Notes under the pieces: model-generated
The model's input: only the letters and a program-made list of their open reading frames with translations
Told to the model about the DNA's origin: nothing
The model's database searches: none
Translations under genes and position numbers: made by a program
In this document: positions 19,247 to 27,842 of the stretch, one piece after another
Position numbering within the stretch: position 1 is the first letter of the stretch
Layout: each line of letters opens with the position of its first letter
Assembly: GCF_016864015.1 (NCBI RefSeq)
Contig: NZ_CP045067.1
Location: forward strand, 531,001-595,000
Length of the DNA: 64,000 nucleotides
Reading direction: 5' to 3'
DNA from: Lacinutrix sp. WUR7
Lineage (GTDB): Bacteria > Bacteroidota > Bacteroidia > Flavobacteriales > Flavobacteriaceae

Positions 19247-20387
19247 GACACTCCGTATTTTAATAATCGTTACTGTTCTCTTTTCACAAAGTGGAAAATC
19301 GCAAACAGCATTTCATAATTTTGGAAATGTACAAATCCATGACGAAGGTCAGATAGGCTTCCATATGGACCTAGAAAACGATGGTACATTTAATGAAAAT
19401 TTAGGTTTAGCTGGATTTTACAATACCGATAACGCATTAACTATTTCTGGAACCGAAATACCAAAGTTCTATGAAATGGAAGTAGATGTTATAGATAATC
19501 TTTTGCTAGAAATAAATACCGAAGTAGAAAATTCACTAAGCTACCTCAACGGAAAAATCATTACACCAAGATTAACTCCTAGTATTTCTTTAGATTTTTT
19601 AAATGACGCTATTTATGTTTTAGAAGATAATCAAAGACATACAGATGGTTATAGTTCCTATTTTGGAGATAATGAATTTACATTTCCAATTGGAGACGAT
19701 AATAAATTAAGACCTTTAATCACTCCTTTTCAAAATGGTTCTCCTGAATTTTCGGCAGCATATTTTAATGAAGATCCTAACTTCCCATCTACGTTTAGTG
19801 AAACTTTTAACACTTCCCTTTCCGAAGGAATTATAAACAACGTAAACATAAATGAATTTTGGGATTTTAATGGTACCCAAGAAACACCAGTAACTTTAAC
19901 TTGGAATTCAGATAGCGACATTAATGCCTTAGTAGATGATTTACTAAACCTTCGCGTTGTAGGCTGGAGTGCTACAGAAAACCAATGGACAGATTTAGGC
20001 AATGTAGATTTTACAGGAAACATCAATACAGGAACCATTACTTCTACTTCCTTTGTACCAAACGATTATGAAATTATAACTTTTGGATCTTTAATTGGAA
20101 GTGATGGCATTACTGTTTATAATGGAATTAGTCCGAATGGAGATGGCAAAAATGATGTCTTTATAATTGAAGGAGTCCAATTATTTAGAAACACTTTAAA
20201 AATATATAACCGTTGGGGAAGAACCGTTTATGATGTTGAAAACTACAAAAACGATTGGAATGGCATTACAAACAAAAAGGTATTAGTTGGCGATAGTAAA
20301 AAACTTCCTGTTGGTACTTATTTTTATGTTTTAAACTTGCACGATGAAAATAAAGAATATGCCGGTTGGTTATATATTAATTATTAA
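19239..20387 (+). CDS. Secreted protein with type B T9SS sorting domain (gliding-motility C-terminal domain)
   Basis: The 382-residue protein starts with a signal peptide (about 1-21) and ends in a CHU_C/type B sorting domain: VYNGISPNGDGKNDVF at about 292-307, LKIYNRWGRTVYD, NDWNG, LPVGTYFYVLNL and a final AGWLYINY. The middle region, about residues 22-280, is unique beta-rich sequence that I do not recognise. The ATG overlaps the end of the giant gene by 8 bp, so the two are translationally coupled and probably made in step. Type B domains send proteins through the T9SS to the surface. Because the giant protein lacks such a domain, this protein may anchor or escort it; that is an inference from gene order. 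Confidence 0.85.
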   Translation: MNKTLRILIIVTVLFSQSGKSQTAFHNFGNVQIHDEGQIGFHMDLENDGTFNENLGLAGFYNTDNALTISGTEIPKFYEMEVDVIDNLLLEINTEVENSLSYLNGKIITPRLTPSISLDFLNDAIYVLEDNQRHTDGYSSYFGDNEFTFPIGDDNKLRPLITPFQNGSPEFSAAYFNEDPNFPSTFSETFNTSLSEGIINNVNINEFWDFNGTQETPVTLTWNSDSDINALVDDLLNLRVVGWSATENQWTDLGNVDFTGNINTGTITSTSFVPNDYEIITFGSLIGSDGITVYNGISPNGDGKNDVFIIEGVQLFRNTLKIYNRWGRTVYDVENYKNDWNGITNKKVLVGDSKKLPVGTYFYVLNLHDENKEYAGWLYINY

Positions 20388-20808
20388 GCTTTTTCAGAAA
20401 ATGATAACCCGGTTTTTTAAAGCCTAGATTCTCGTAAAATCGATGCGACGCAGGATTTTCTATATATGCATTTAGTTCTATAGCTTCTACATTTTTAGTT
20501 TTTACATAATCTGTAATCCATTCCATAAACTGTTTTCCTAAACCATGATTTCGATATGCATCCTCAATATATACATGATCTAATTCCACACTTTTTCCAG
20601 AATAATGTCTCGTACAAAACCACATACCAGAAATACCAATGAGTTTATCGGAATCAAAAATTCCAGCACATTCATAATTTTGATGTACTATATCTTGAAA
20701 ACGTTTTTCCAGAATTTCTATAGAAACTTTTCCTTCATTTAACTTATTAATCAAAGGAAGGATTGTTGAAATATTTTCTTTTTCAATTATTTTAAACGAA
20801 AAATGCAT
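20377..20808 (-). CDS. GNAT family N-acetyltransferase
   Basis: The 143-residue protein has the GNAT core: strand and loop GIFDSDKLIGISGMW (49-63), VELDHVYIEDAYRNHGLGKQ (74-93) containing the acetyl-CoA pyrophosphate-binding R/QxxGxG/A motif as RNHGLG, then the C-terminal AYIENPASHRFYENLGF. It would transfer an acetyl group from acetyl-CoA to a small amine or protein; the substrate is not evident. It converges on the preceding gene with an 11-bp overlap of the 3' ends. Confidence 0.85.
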   Translation of the reverse strand: MHFSFKIIEKENISTILPLINKLNEGKVSIEILEKRFQDIVHQNYECAGIFDSDKLIGISGMWFCTRHYSGKSVELDHVYIEDAYRNHGLGKQFMEWITDYVKTKNVEAIELNAYIENPASHRFYENLGFKKPGYHFLKKLNN

Positions 20809-20834
20809 AAGGTAATTTTTGTTGTAAATTTAAT

Positions 20835-20842
20835 TAATTTTG
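20835..20842 (+). promoter_or_regulatory. -7 promoter box of the M15 peptidase gene
   Basis: TAATTTTG matches TAnnTTTG exactly and gives a leader of about 25 nt before the TTG start at 20872. Confidence 0.45.
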
Positions 20843-20871
20843 GCTCGTAATTTGTAATACTTTATCTGAAT

Positions 20872-21600
20872 TTGAAAAGAAGAAACTTCATAAAGAAAAC
20901 CACTTTAACAGGAATAGCCTTAGCTACAATTCCTAGTTTTGCATGTTCTCAAAATATAATTTCTTCGGAAGAACTTATAGGTAAAGGCAAACCTATTCTT
21001 TTTGGAAAAGATTATCAATTAAGAGAAGAAGCACATCTTGCTTTTCAGAATATGAAAACCGAAGCTTTAAAAGAAGGCGTACACATTCAAATAGTTTCCA
21101 GTTACAGAAATTTTGAACATCAAAAAAGTATTTGGCAACGGAAATACAAACGCTATAGAAGTCAAGGTTTTTCCGAAGAAAAAAGCATTCAAAAGATCAT
21201 TGCATACTCTACAATACCTGGAACATCCAGACATCATTGGGGAACAGATATGGATATAATTGATGCTAGCGTACACGCACCAAAATATGTGCTTCGTGAA
21301 GAAAACTTTCATGGAGATGGCGCATACATCCACTTAAAAAAATGGATGGATCAACACGCAAATTCTTTTGGGTTCTATTTGGTATATACAGGAGACAGTC
21401 ACCGAAAAGGTTTTAAATATGAACCTTGGCATTTTAGCTACAAACCATTATCACAAAATTATTTAAAAAACTATAAAAATTTAAACATGCAAGAGCTGCT
21501 TCAAAATGAAGAATTATTAGGAAGTCCTTATTTTTCAGAAGCATTTATAAGTAAATATCGAAATGAAAATATTTTAGATATTAACCCAGAACTTTTGTAA
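20872..21600 (+). CDS. M15 family D-alanyl-D-alanine carboxypeptidase-like, Tat-exported lipoprotein
   Basis: Zinc-site motifs are those of VanY/M15B enzymes, which trim the terminal D-Ala of peptidoglycan stems: SSYRNFEHQ at 76-84, SRHHWGTDMD at 119-128 (His121 and Asp128) and EPWH at 184-187 (Glu184 and His187). The N-terminus MKRRNFIKKT carries a twin-arginine motif, and a lipobox-like SFAC (Cys25) follows the hydrophobic stretch, so a Tat-exported lipoprotein is likely. The start is TTG; the next Met is residue 61, past the signal, which makes TTG the only sensible choice. The 242-residue length is normal. The M48 gene follows 30 bp later on the same strand and may be co-transcribed. Confidence 0.85.
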   Translation: MKRRNFIKKTTLTGIALATIPSFACSQNIISSEELIGKGKPILFGKDYQLREEAHLAFQNMKTEALKEGVHIQIVSSYRNFEHQKSIWQRKYKRYRSQGFSEEKSIQKIIAYSTIPGTSRHHWGTDMDIIDASVHAPKYVLREENFHGDGAYIHLKKWMDQHANSFGFYLVYTGDSHRKGFKYEPWHFSYKPLSQNYLKNYKNLNMQELLQNEELLGSPYFSEAFISKYRNENILDINPELL

Positions 21601-21630
21601 CTTTAAATCTTTACAACTAACATAAAAAAC

Positions 21631-22404
21631 ATGAGATCAGGCAATCTAAAAGTAAGACTAATTATAGGTTTATGTATCGCTGCATATTTTGGCTTTAAAT
21701 ATTTTACATCGCAAGAAGTAAATCCGTATACCGGAAAAAAACAGGCCATTTCTATGTCGGTAGATGAAGAAATACAAATGGGCTTACAAAGTAGAGATCA
21801 AATGGCAGCGCAACATGGTGGTTTATATCCAAACGAAAGCTACCAAGCATTGGTTGACAATGTTGGGAATAAACTAATAAACAACAGTATTGCTAAAGAA
21901 ACACCTTATAAATATGAATTTCATTTATTGGCCGATCCGCAAACCATAAATGCTTTTGCATTACCTGGCGGACAAGTTTTTATTACTTATGCGCTATTTT
22001 CTCAATTAGAAAACGAAGACCAATTAGCAGGTGTTTTAGGTCATGAAATAGGCCATGTACTTGGTAAACATAGTGCAGAGCGTATTGCAAATAGTGAACT
22101 TTGGCAAGGACTTTCTACTGCAGGATCTGTTGGTGGAGATATTGGTGGATTAATTGGAGGTGTTGGTCAGAACTTAATTTTAAAAAATGGTCGTGGTGAC
22201 GAGCTAGAAAGTGATGATCTTGGTGTACGTTTTATGTTAAGAGCTGGTTATGACCCAGAAGAAATGATTGATGTTATGGAAATTTTAAAAGCTGCTGCTG
22301 GACCAAATCGTGTTCCAGAATTTCAAAGCTCGCATCCAGACCCTGACAATCGTATAGAAAAAATTAGAGAATCTATTCAAAAGTATAGAGCTCAATTTCA
22401 ATAA
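21631..22404 (+). CDS. M48 family metalloprotease, membrane-anchored
   Basis: The 257-residue protein has one N-terminal membrane segment (about 9-25), then a periplasmic or outer-leaflet M48 domain. The zinc motif HEIGH is at 138-142 and the third ligand lies in ELESDD, probably Glu193. NAFALPGGQVFI (107-118) and the final SSHPDPDNRIEKI are family signatures seen in BepA/LoiP-type proteases, which degrade misfolded outer-membrane proteins. There is no TPR domain, so it is closer in size to LoiP/YcaL. It follows the M15 peptidase and is closed by a strong terminator. Confidence 0.88.
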   Translation: MRSGNLKVRLIIGLCIAAYFGFKYFTSQEVNPYTGKKQAISMSVDEEIQMGLQSRDQMAAQHGGLYPNESYQALVDNVGNKLINNSIAKETPYKYEFHLLADPQTINAFALPGGQVFITYALFSQLENEDQLAGVLGHEIGHVLGKHSAERIANSELWQGLSTAGSVGGDIGGLIGGVGQNLILKNGRGDELESDDLGVRFMLRAGYDPEEMIDVMEILKAAAGPNRVPEFQSSHPDPDNRIEKIRESIQKYRAQFQ

Positions 22405-22442
22405 AAAAAAGCCTTGAGAGAATTCTCTCAAGGCTTTTTTTT
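22404..22442. terminator. Strong bidirectional terminator
   Basis: Arms GCCTTGAGAG (22411-22420) and CTCTCAAGGC (22425-22434) form a perfect stem around AATT, flanked by A7 and T8, serving the M48 gene on the plus strand and the ankyrin gene on the minus strand. Confidence 0.92.
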
Positions 22443-22459
22443 ATTGAAAAAGGAAATTG

Positions 22460-22846
22460 TTATTTCTCCATTGCCTTTTTAATTACAGCCATAGCTTCTG
22501 TAGCTTTAGATATTTTGGCATATTTTTTTGCGGTATAGCCATCTTTAGACCTTGAACTTAAGGACGCTCCATGATCTATTAAAAGTTTTAAAATTTCAGC
22601 TCTGTTAAATTTTGCCGCATACATAGCTGGACTTAATCCATTCCATTTTTCATTTACATTTGCACCTAAATCTAATAACTTTTTAACCGTTGATAAATCG
22701 CCTTTAATTATAGATAAATGAAATGGACTTGCCTCCATAACGGTCTCTACATTGATTTGGTTTTTGTCTTCTAATGAAGGGTTTGCATATAAAGTTCCAA
22801 CTGTGAAACTTAATGCGATTGCTGACATAATGATTGTTTTTTTCAT
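22460..22846 (-). CDS. Small exported ankyrin-repeat protein
   Basis: The 128-residue protein has a signal peptide (about 1-21, ending LYANP) and two and a half ankyrin repeats: SPFHLSIIKGDLSTVKKLLD (40-59), LSPAMYAAKFNRAEILKLLI (71-90) and a final partial repeat DGYTAKKYAKISKATEAMAV. Ankyrin repeats bind other proteins; exported bacterial examples often act as partners or inhibitors, sometimes of catalases or secreted enzymes. No partner is evident nearby. It converges on the M48 gene and shares its terminator. Confidence 0.8.
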   Translation of the reverse strand: MKKTIIMSAIALSFTVGTLYANPSLEDKNQINVETVMEASPFHLSIIKGDLSTVKKLLDLGANVNEKWNGLSPAMYAAKFNRAEILKLLIDHGASLSSRSKDGYTAKKYAKISKATEAMAVIKKAMEK

Positions 22847-23075
22847 GATGAATGATTTTAATTGATTAATAAATTTGATTTTGATTATACAATAAAGACG
22901 ACAGGAATTACAAACTGTTACACAATAACCCTATAAATAACATTTATTTAACATTCTGTAATCAAACACGTTATGCTATAATTAATAACACTTTCCTTAT
23001 ACACCACAAGGAAACCTTAAACTATTTTTTAGCAAGCTTCATCGTATTTAATATGTTATTTCTGTTATAATAAAT

Positions 23076-23083
23076 TATATTTG
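23076..23083 (+). promoter_or_regulatory. -7 promoter box of gpmI
   Basis: TATATTTG matches TAnnTTTG exactly, 21 bp before the ATG at 23105. An in-frame TTG at 23081 falls inside the box and is therefore rejected as a start. Confidence 0.5.
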
Positions 23084-23104
23084 AATACTAAATACTATCG
23101 CAAC

Positions 23105-24622
23105 ATGAACAAAAAAGTAATTCTTATGATTTTAGATGGTTGGGGAAAATCTCCTGACCCAAAAGTTTCAGCAATAGATAATGCAAATACACCTTTTATA
23201 GATTCGCTTTATACAAAGTACCCAAACGCAACTTTACGCACAGATGGTTTACATGTTGGTTTACCAGAAGGACAAATGGGGAATTCTGAAGTTGGACACA
23301 TGAATCTTGGTGCTGGACGTATTGTATATCAAGATTTAGTAAGAATAAATTTAGCTGTAAAAAATAAAACATTAGCACAAGAAAAAGTACTTATAGATGC
23401 TTTTAACTATGCGAAAGAAAACAATAAAGCTGTACACTTTTTAGGTTTAGTTAGTGATGGCGGCGTACACTCTCACATTAATCATTTATTAGGTTTAGTG
23501 GATGCTATTGAAGACTCTGGAGTTAAAAATTCTTTTATTCATGCATTTACAGATGGTCGTGATGTAGATCCAAAATCTGGGTATGGTTTTATTACAGAAT
23601 TAGAAGAATATCTTAAAAACAAAAACACCAAAATAGCTTCAGTTACTGGAAGATATTATGCAATGGATAGAGATAAACGTTGGGAACGCGTAAAGCTAGC
23701 CTATGATGCAATGGTTAATGGAGAAGGCGAACATTCTACAAATATTTTAAAATCGATTCAAGAGAATTATGATAATGACATTACAGACGAATTTATTAAA
23801 CCTATAATAGCTGTAGATGCATCCAATCAACCAATTGCAAAAATTAAAGAAGGGGATGTAATTGTGTTTTTTAATTTCAGAACAGACCGAGGAAGACAAT
23901 TAACAGAGGCTTTATCGCAAAAAGACTTTCATGAACAGAACATGCATAAATTAAACTTGTATTATGTAACCATGACCAATTATGATGATTCTTTTACAGG
24001 AATGCATGTGATTTATGATAAAGATAATTTAAAAGAAACACTAGGTGAAGTTCTAGAAAAACACAACAAAAAACAAATACGTATTGCTGAAACAGAAAAG
24101 TATCCACATGTTACTTTTTTCTTTTCAGGAGGAAGAGAAGAACCTTTTAAAGGAGAAACCAGAATATTAAAAAACTCTCCTAAAGTTGCTACTTACGATT
24201 TGAAACCAGAAATGAGTGCTTTTGAACTAACAGAAGCTCTTTTACCAGAACTTAAAAAAGGTGAAGTAGATTTTGTATGCTTAAACTTTGCTAATGGAGA
24301 TATGGTTGGACATACAGGAGTTATGGCAGCTGCTATTAAAGCTTGCGAAGCTGTAGACAACTGTGTAAAAGAAGTGATAACTACTGCTCTAGAAAATGAT
24401 TACACAACCATTCTTATTGCAGATCATGGAAATTGTGAAACCATGATAAATCCGGATGGATCACCAAATACCGCACATACCACAAATCCGGTTCCAATTA
24501 TTTTAATAGATAAAGATTTAAAACATATTAAAGATGGTATTTTAGGAGACATTGCTCCTACTATTTTAAAACTTATTGGTGTAGAACAACCTAAAGTAAT
24601 GACCCAACATTCTTTAATATAA
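23105..24622 (+). CDS. gpmI: 2,3-bisphosphoglycerate-independent phosphoglycerate mutase
   Basis: The enzyme interconverts 3- and 2-phosphoglycerate in glycolysis and gluconeogenesis. The 505-residue product has the expected metal and catalytic signatures: LMILDGWG with Asp11, MGNSEVGHMNLGAGR with the phosphorylated Ser61, FTDGRDVDP, NFRTDRGRQLTEA, NFANGDMVGHTG, and the C-terminal metal site ADHGNCE followed by HTTNPVP. Length is that of the family. The start at 23105 (MNKKVILMILDG) is chosen over an upstream TTG that lies in the promoter. A lipoprotein gene follows 5 bp after the stop. Confidence 0.97.
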   Translation: MNKKVILMILDGWGKSPDPKVSAIDNANTPFIDSLYTKYPNATLRTDGLHVGLPEGQMGNSEVGHMNLGAGRIVYQDLVRINLAVKNKTLAQEKVLIDAFNYAKENNKAVHFLGLVSDGGVHSHINHLLGLVDAIEDSGVKNSFIHAFTDGRDVDPKSGYGFITELEEYLKNKNTKIASVTGRYYAMDRDKRWERVKLAYDAMVNGEGEHSTNILKSIQENYDNDITDEFIKPIIAVDASNQPIAKIKEGDVIVFFNFRTDRGRQLTEALSQKDFHEQNMHKLNLYYVTMTNYDDSFTGMHVIYDKDNLKETLGEVLEKHNKKQIRIAETEKYPHVTFFFSGGREEPFKGETRILKNSPKVATYDLKPEMSAFELTEALLPELKKGEVDFVCLNFANGDMVGHTGVMAAAIKACEAVDNCVKEVITTALENDYTTILIADHGNCETMINPDGSPNTAHTTNPVPIILIDKDLKHIKDGILGDIAPTILKLIGVEQPKVMTQHSLI

Positions 24623-24627
24623 TAATT

Positions 24628-25167
24628 ATGAGAAATTTATATTTTATTTTTATAGCCTTAATTTGTTTTGCGTGTAAAGAACAGCCAATAAATGTAACCG
24701 TTCCTGATGAAGAGGAAGAGACAATTATGTTATTAGGACCAGCAAATGAAGAAGGCTTACAACAAGAACCTTTTAATAGTTGGTACCATACAACCTATAC
24801 CAATTATAAAATCAATGATTCTTTAGTATCTCTTATTAAACCAAAACTAGCAGATGTTTCTATTAAATTATTTATGGGGACTTGGTGCGAGGACAGTCAA
24901 CGAGAAACTCCTGGTATTTATAAAATTTTAGATGCTGCTAATTTCAACTTGAAAAACCTGCAGTTAATTGCTGTAGACAGAGACAAGGTAACCCCTCAAA
25001 AACTGGAAGAAAACTATAACATTACGAATGTTCCAACCCTGATTTTTTTCAAAGATGGTAAAGAAATGAATAGAATAGTTGAATACCCTATAGAAAGTTT
25101 AGAACAAGATATTTTACATATTCTAAGCAATCAACCTTATAAAAACGCTTATTTTGAAGAAGAATAA
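24628..25167 (+). CDS. Thioredoxin-like lipoprotein with CxxS site
   Basis: The 179-residue product has a lipoprotein signal (LICFAC, Cys16) and a thioredoxin fold: LFMGTWCEDSQRETPGI at 86-102 in the active-site position, and the cis-proline motif NVPTLIFF at about 133-140. The active site is WCEDS, so only the first cysteine is present. Such single-Cys thioredoxins cannot act as ordinary disulfide reductases but can form mixed disulfides, or serve as isomerase-like or structural proteins. It is probably co-transcribed with gpmI (5-bp gap). A role in envelope redox balance is inferred. Confidence 0.8.
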   Translation: MRNLYFIFIALICFACKEQPINVTVPDEEEETIMLLGPANEEGLQQEPFNSWYHTTYTNYKINDSLVSLIKPKLADVSIKLFMGTWCEDSQRETPGIYKILDAANFNLKNLQLIAVDRDKVTPQKLEENYNITNVPTLIFFKDGKEMNRIVEYPIESLEQDILHILSNQPYKNAYFEEE

Positions 25168-25171
25168 TTTA

Positions 25172-25179
25172 TATATTTG
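25172..25179 (+). promoter_or_regulatory. -7 promoter box of the HAD phosphatase gene
   Basis: TATATTTG matches TAnnTTTG exactly and lies in the 28-bp gap after the thioredoxin-like gene, 17 bp before the ATG at 25196, so this gene can be transcribed on its own. Confidence 0.45.
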
Positions 25180-25195
25180 CAGTTAATGAATTTCT

Positions 25196-25615
25196 ATGAA
25201 TTTAAACGATAAACTTATTCTTGCCATTGATTTTGATGGAACCATTGTAGATGATGCATATCCAAAAGTTGGGAAACCAAAACTTTTTGCTATTGAAACA
25301 CTTAAAAAACTACAAGAAGATGGCCATCGTTTAATATTATGGACCTATAGATGTGGAAAACCTTTAGAAGAAGCTGTCGCTTTTTGTAAAAGTAAAGGCA
25401 TTGAATTTTATGCGGTAAATAAAAGTTTTCCTGAAGAGCAATTTGATGCATCTAAGAGTAGAAAAATTCACGCTGATTTATTTATAGATGATAGAAATAT
25501 TGGTGGATTTTTAGGCTGGGGAGAAGTATACCAACATCTTTCGAACCCTAAATACAATCAAAAAACACCTCCCAAAAAGAAAGGATTCTTTTCCTTTTTA
25601 AGAAAAAATCACTAG
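25196..25615 (+). CDS. HAD superfamily hydrolase (BT0820-like)
   Basis: The 139-residue protein has the HAD motif I DFDGTIVDD at 12-20 (nucleophile Asp12), motif II in LWTYRCGK, and motif IV in LFIDDRNIGG. There is no cap domain, so it is a small C0-type enzyme that may act on macromolecular or large phosphorylated substrates. It resembles the structurally characterised Bacteroides BT0820 group; substrate unknown. The C-terminus is lysine-rich (KTPPKKKGFFSFLRKNH). Its 3' end overlaps that of the convergent CoA-transferase gene by 4 bp. Confidence 0.8.
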   Translation: MNLNDKLILAIDFDGTIVDDAYPKVGKPKLFAIETLKKLQEDGHRLILWTYRCGKPLEEAVAFCKSKGIEFYAVNKSFPEEQFDASKSRKIHADLFIDDRNIGGFLGWGEVYQHLSNPKYNQKTPPKKKGFFSFLRKNH

Positions 25616-26883
25616 CCTTTTATCAAATCAAAATACTGTCTATCTATAGTTTCTCTATGGTCTGGATGCGCAATATGAACTAGTGCTTTGACACGGTCTT
25701 TAATTGTTTTCCCATATAGATTAGCAATACCATATTCGGTTACAATATAATGCACGTGTGCTCTAGTAGTTACTACTCCTGCTCCTGGCTTTAAACAAGC
25801 AACAATTCTACTTATACCTGATTTAGTAGTTGATGGTAAAGCAATAATAGCCTTTCCTCCTTCACTTAAAGATGCACCTCTAATAAAATCCATCTGACCT
25901 CCTACTCCAGAATACATATGTGCTCCTATAGAATCTGCACAAACTTGTCCGGTAAGATCGACTTCTATAGCAGAATTAATAGCGACCATCTTTGGGTTTT
26001 GTTTTATTTTTAAAACATCATTCGTGTAATTGGATGCCCGCATTTCTACAAAAGGATTATCATCTACATAATCGTACAAACGTTTCGATCCAACTAAAAA
26101 AGTAGACAATGCACGACCTCGATTTATACCTTTATAGTTTCCATTAATAACATCTTTTAATATTAAATCAATCACACCATCGGAAAACATTTCCGTATGC
26201 AACCCTAAATCTTTATGATTTGTTAATCTAGTTAAAACGGCATTAGGTATACTACCAATTCCCATTTGTAAGGTACTTCGATCTTCAATTAATCCGGCTA
26301 CATAATCCCCAATTTGACTTTCAATAGCTGTTGGTTCTGCAATATCATGTGTTGGCAAATCAACATTAGACTCTACGAACAAATCAATTTCAGAAACATG
26401 AATAATTCCTGCTCCATGTGTTCTAGGCATATTTCTATTTACTTGTGCAATTACATGATTTGCATTATCAATTGCTGCTGATGTAGCTTCTACAGAAACG
26501 CCTAAAGAACAATAACCATGTTTATCTGGAACAGAAACATGAATTAGTGCCACATCTATATCAATAATATTACGCTTAAAAAGTAATGGTAATTCGCTTA
26601 AAAAAACTGGCGTATAGGAACCGTTTCCAGCTTTTAAAGTATGCCTTACATTTTTTCCTATAAAAAAAGAATTCACATGAAAACTCTCCCGTAATTCTGG
26701 GTTTGCATAAGGAGCTTCGCCTTCTGTATGTAAATGGCAAACCTCCACGTTTCGAAGTTCTTCATGACGTGCTGTCATGGCTTGTATAAGTGATTGTGGA
26801 GCTGCTGCTGCTGCTTGTATATAAACTCTACTATTAGACTTAATTACTTTTACTGCTTCTTCTGCACTAACGGACCTATACAT
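25612..26883 (-). CDS. Acetyl-CoA hydrolase/CoA-transferase family protein
   Basis: The 423-residue enzyme belongs to the family of acetate/succinate/4-hydroxybutyrate CoA-transferases. Two related Rossmann-like halves are visible. The catalytic glutamate is Glu231 in GLHTEMFSDGV, which forms the glutamyl-CoA thioester; the oxyanion and CoA-binding loops are QMGIGSIPNAV (206-216) and GQMDFIRGASLSEGGKAI. The likely reaction moves CoA between acetyl-CoA (or propionyl-CoA) and succinate or another acid, tying to central carbon metabolism. The exact acid pair cannot be read from the sequence. It diverges from map across 126 bp. Confidence 0.88.
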   Translation of the reverse strand: MYRSVSAEEAVKVIKSNSRVYIQAAAAAPQSLIQAMTARHEELRNVEVCHLHTEGEAPYANPELRESFHVNSFFIGKNVRHTLKAGNGSYTPVFLSELPLLFKRNIIDIDVALIHVSVPDKHGYCSLGVSVEATSAAIDNANHVIAQVNRNMPRTHGAGIIHVSEIDLFVESNVDLPTHDIAEPTAIESQIGDYVAGLIEDRSTLQMGIGSIPNAVLTRLTNHKDLGLHTEMFSDGVIDLILKDVINGNYKGINRGRALSTFLVGSKRLYDYVDDNPFVEMRASNYTNDVLKIKQNPKMVAINSAIEVDLTGQVCADSIGAHMYSGVGGQMDFIRGASLSEGGKAIIALPSTTKSGISRIVACLKPGAGVVTTRAHVHYIVTEYGIANLYGKTIKDRVKALVHIAHPDHRETIDRQYFDLIKG

Positions 26884-26981
26884 ATACCTAATTATTTATG
26901 TCGCAAAAATAGGAAACAAAAAAAGTATAAAAACTGTCGAATATCATGTTTCAATAAAAAAGTATGCCTTGTTATTTTTAG

Positions 26982-26989
26982 TATATTTG
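26982..26989 (+). promoter_or_regulatory. -7 promoter box of map
   Basis: TATATTTG matches TAnnTTTG exactly, 20 bp before the ATG at 27010. Confidence 0.5.
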
Positions 26990-27009
26990 CACCACATTTA
27001 TATTACATT

Positions 27010-27828
27010 ATGATCATAGTAAAAACAAGAGAAGAAATAGAATTAATGCGTGAAGCAGCATTAGTAGTATCTAAAACCTTAGGTGAAATCGCTAAAGCAG
27101 TAAAACCTGGAGTGACCACTTTAGAATTAGATAAAATTGCGGAAGCATGCATTAGAGACCAAGGAGCAATTCCTGGTTTTTTAGGATTGTACGATTTCCC
27201 TAACACACTTTGTATGAGTCCGAACTCACAAGTAGTGCATGGTATACCTAATAATACACCTTTGGAGGAAGGCGATATTATATCTATAGATTGTGGTTCT
27301 ATTAAAAACGGTTATTATGGCGATCACGCCTACACTTTTGCAGTTGGGGAGATTGCTCCGGAAACCGAAAAACTTTTACAAGTCACTAAAGAATCTCTTT
27401 ATGTTGGAATAAAAGAATTAAAAGTGGGCAATCGCGTTGGTGATGTTGGTTATGCAATTCAAAAATACTGCGAAGATCATGGTTATGGTGTAGTAAGAGA
27501 ACTTGTAGGTCATGGTTTAGGAACCAAAATGCATGAAGATCCAGAAATGCCAAATTATGGTAAACGTGGTCGTGGTAAAAAGTTCATTGAAGGTATGGTT
27601 GTAGCTATTGAGCCAATGATTAATCTTGGAACAAAAAGCATCAAACAACACAGAGATGGTTGGACGATTACTACGTTGGACAATAAGCCGTCTGCACATT
27701 TTGAACATGATGTTGCTATTTTAGATGGTAAACCAGAACTACTTTCTACTTTTGCTTATATCTATGACGCTTTGGGGATTGTTAGTGATGAGGAAGATGC
27801 GTTTAGACAAAAGGCTTTGATTATTTAA
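27010..27828 (+). CDS. map: Type I methionine aminopeptidase
   Basis: The enzyme removes the initiator Met from nascent proteins. All five metal ligands are present in order: Asp94 (SIDCGS), Asp105 (YGDHAYTF), His168 (VGHGLG), Glu201 (AIEPMI) and Glu232 (HFEHDVAI), with the substrate-side His77 in VVHGIP. The 272-residue length fits a type Ia enzyme without an N-terminal extension. The frame is open further upstream, but the ATG at 27010 starts the conserved domain and follows the promoter closely. In many bacteria map sits by ribosomal genes; here it stands alone. Confidence 0.97.
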   Translation: MIIVKTREEIELMREAALVVSKTLGEIAKAVKPGVTTLELDKIAEACIRDQGAIPGFLGLYDFPNTLCMSPNSQVVHGIPNNTPLEEGDIISIDCGSIKNGYYGDHAYTFAVGEIAPETEKLLQVTKESLYVGIKELKVGNRVGDVGYAIQKYCEDHGYGVVRELVGHGLGTKMHEDPEMPNYGKRGRGKKFIEGMVVAIEPMINLGTKSIKQHRDGWTITTLDNKPSAHFEHDVAILDGKPELLSTFAYIYDALGIVSDEEDAFRQKALII

Positions 27829-27842
27829 GACACAGATTATTT

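Noticed and set aside
26794-27009. Long N-terminal extension of methionine aminopeptidase
   Set aside because: The frame is open but runs back into the divergent CoA-transferase gene, the residues are not part of the family, and the -7 box at 26982 lies downstream of most of it.
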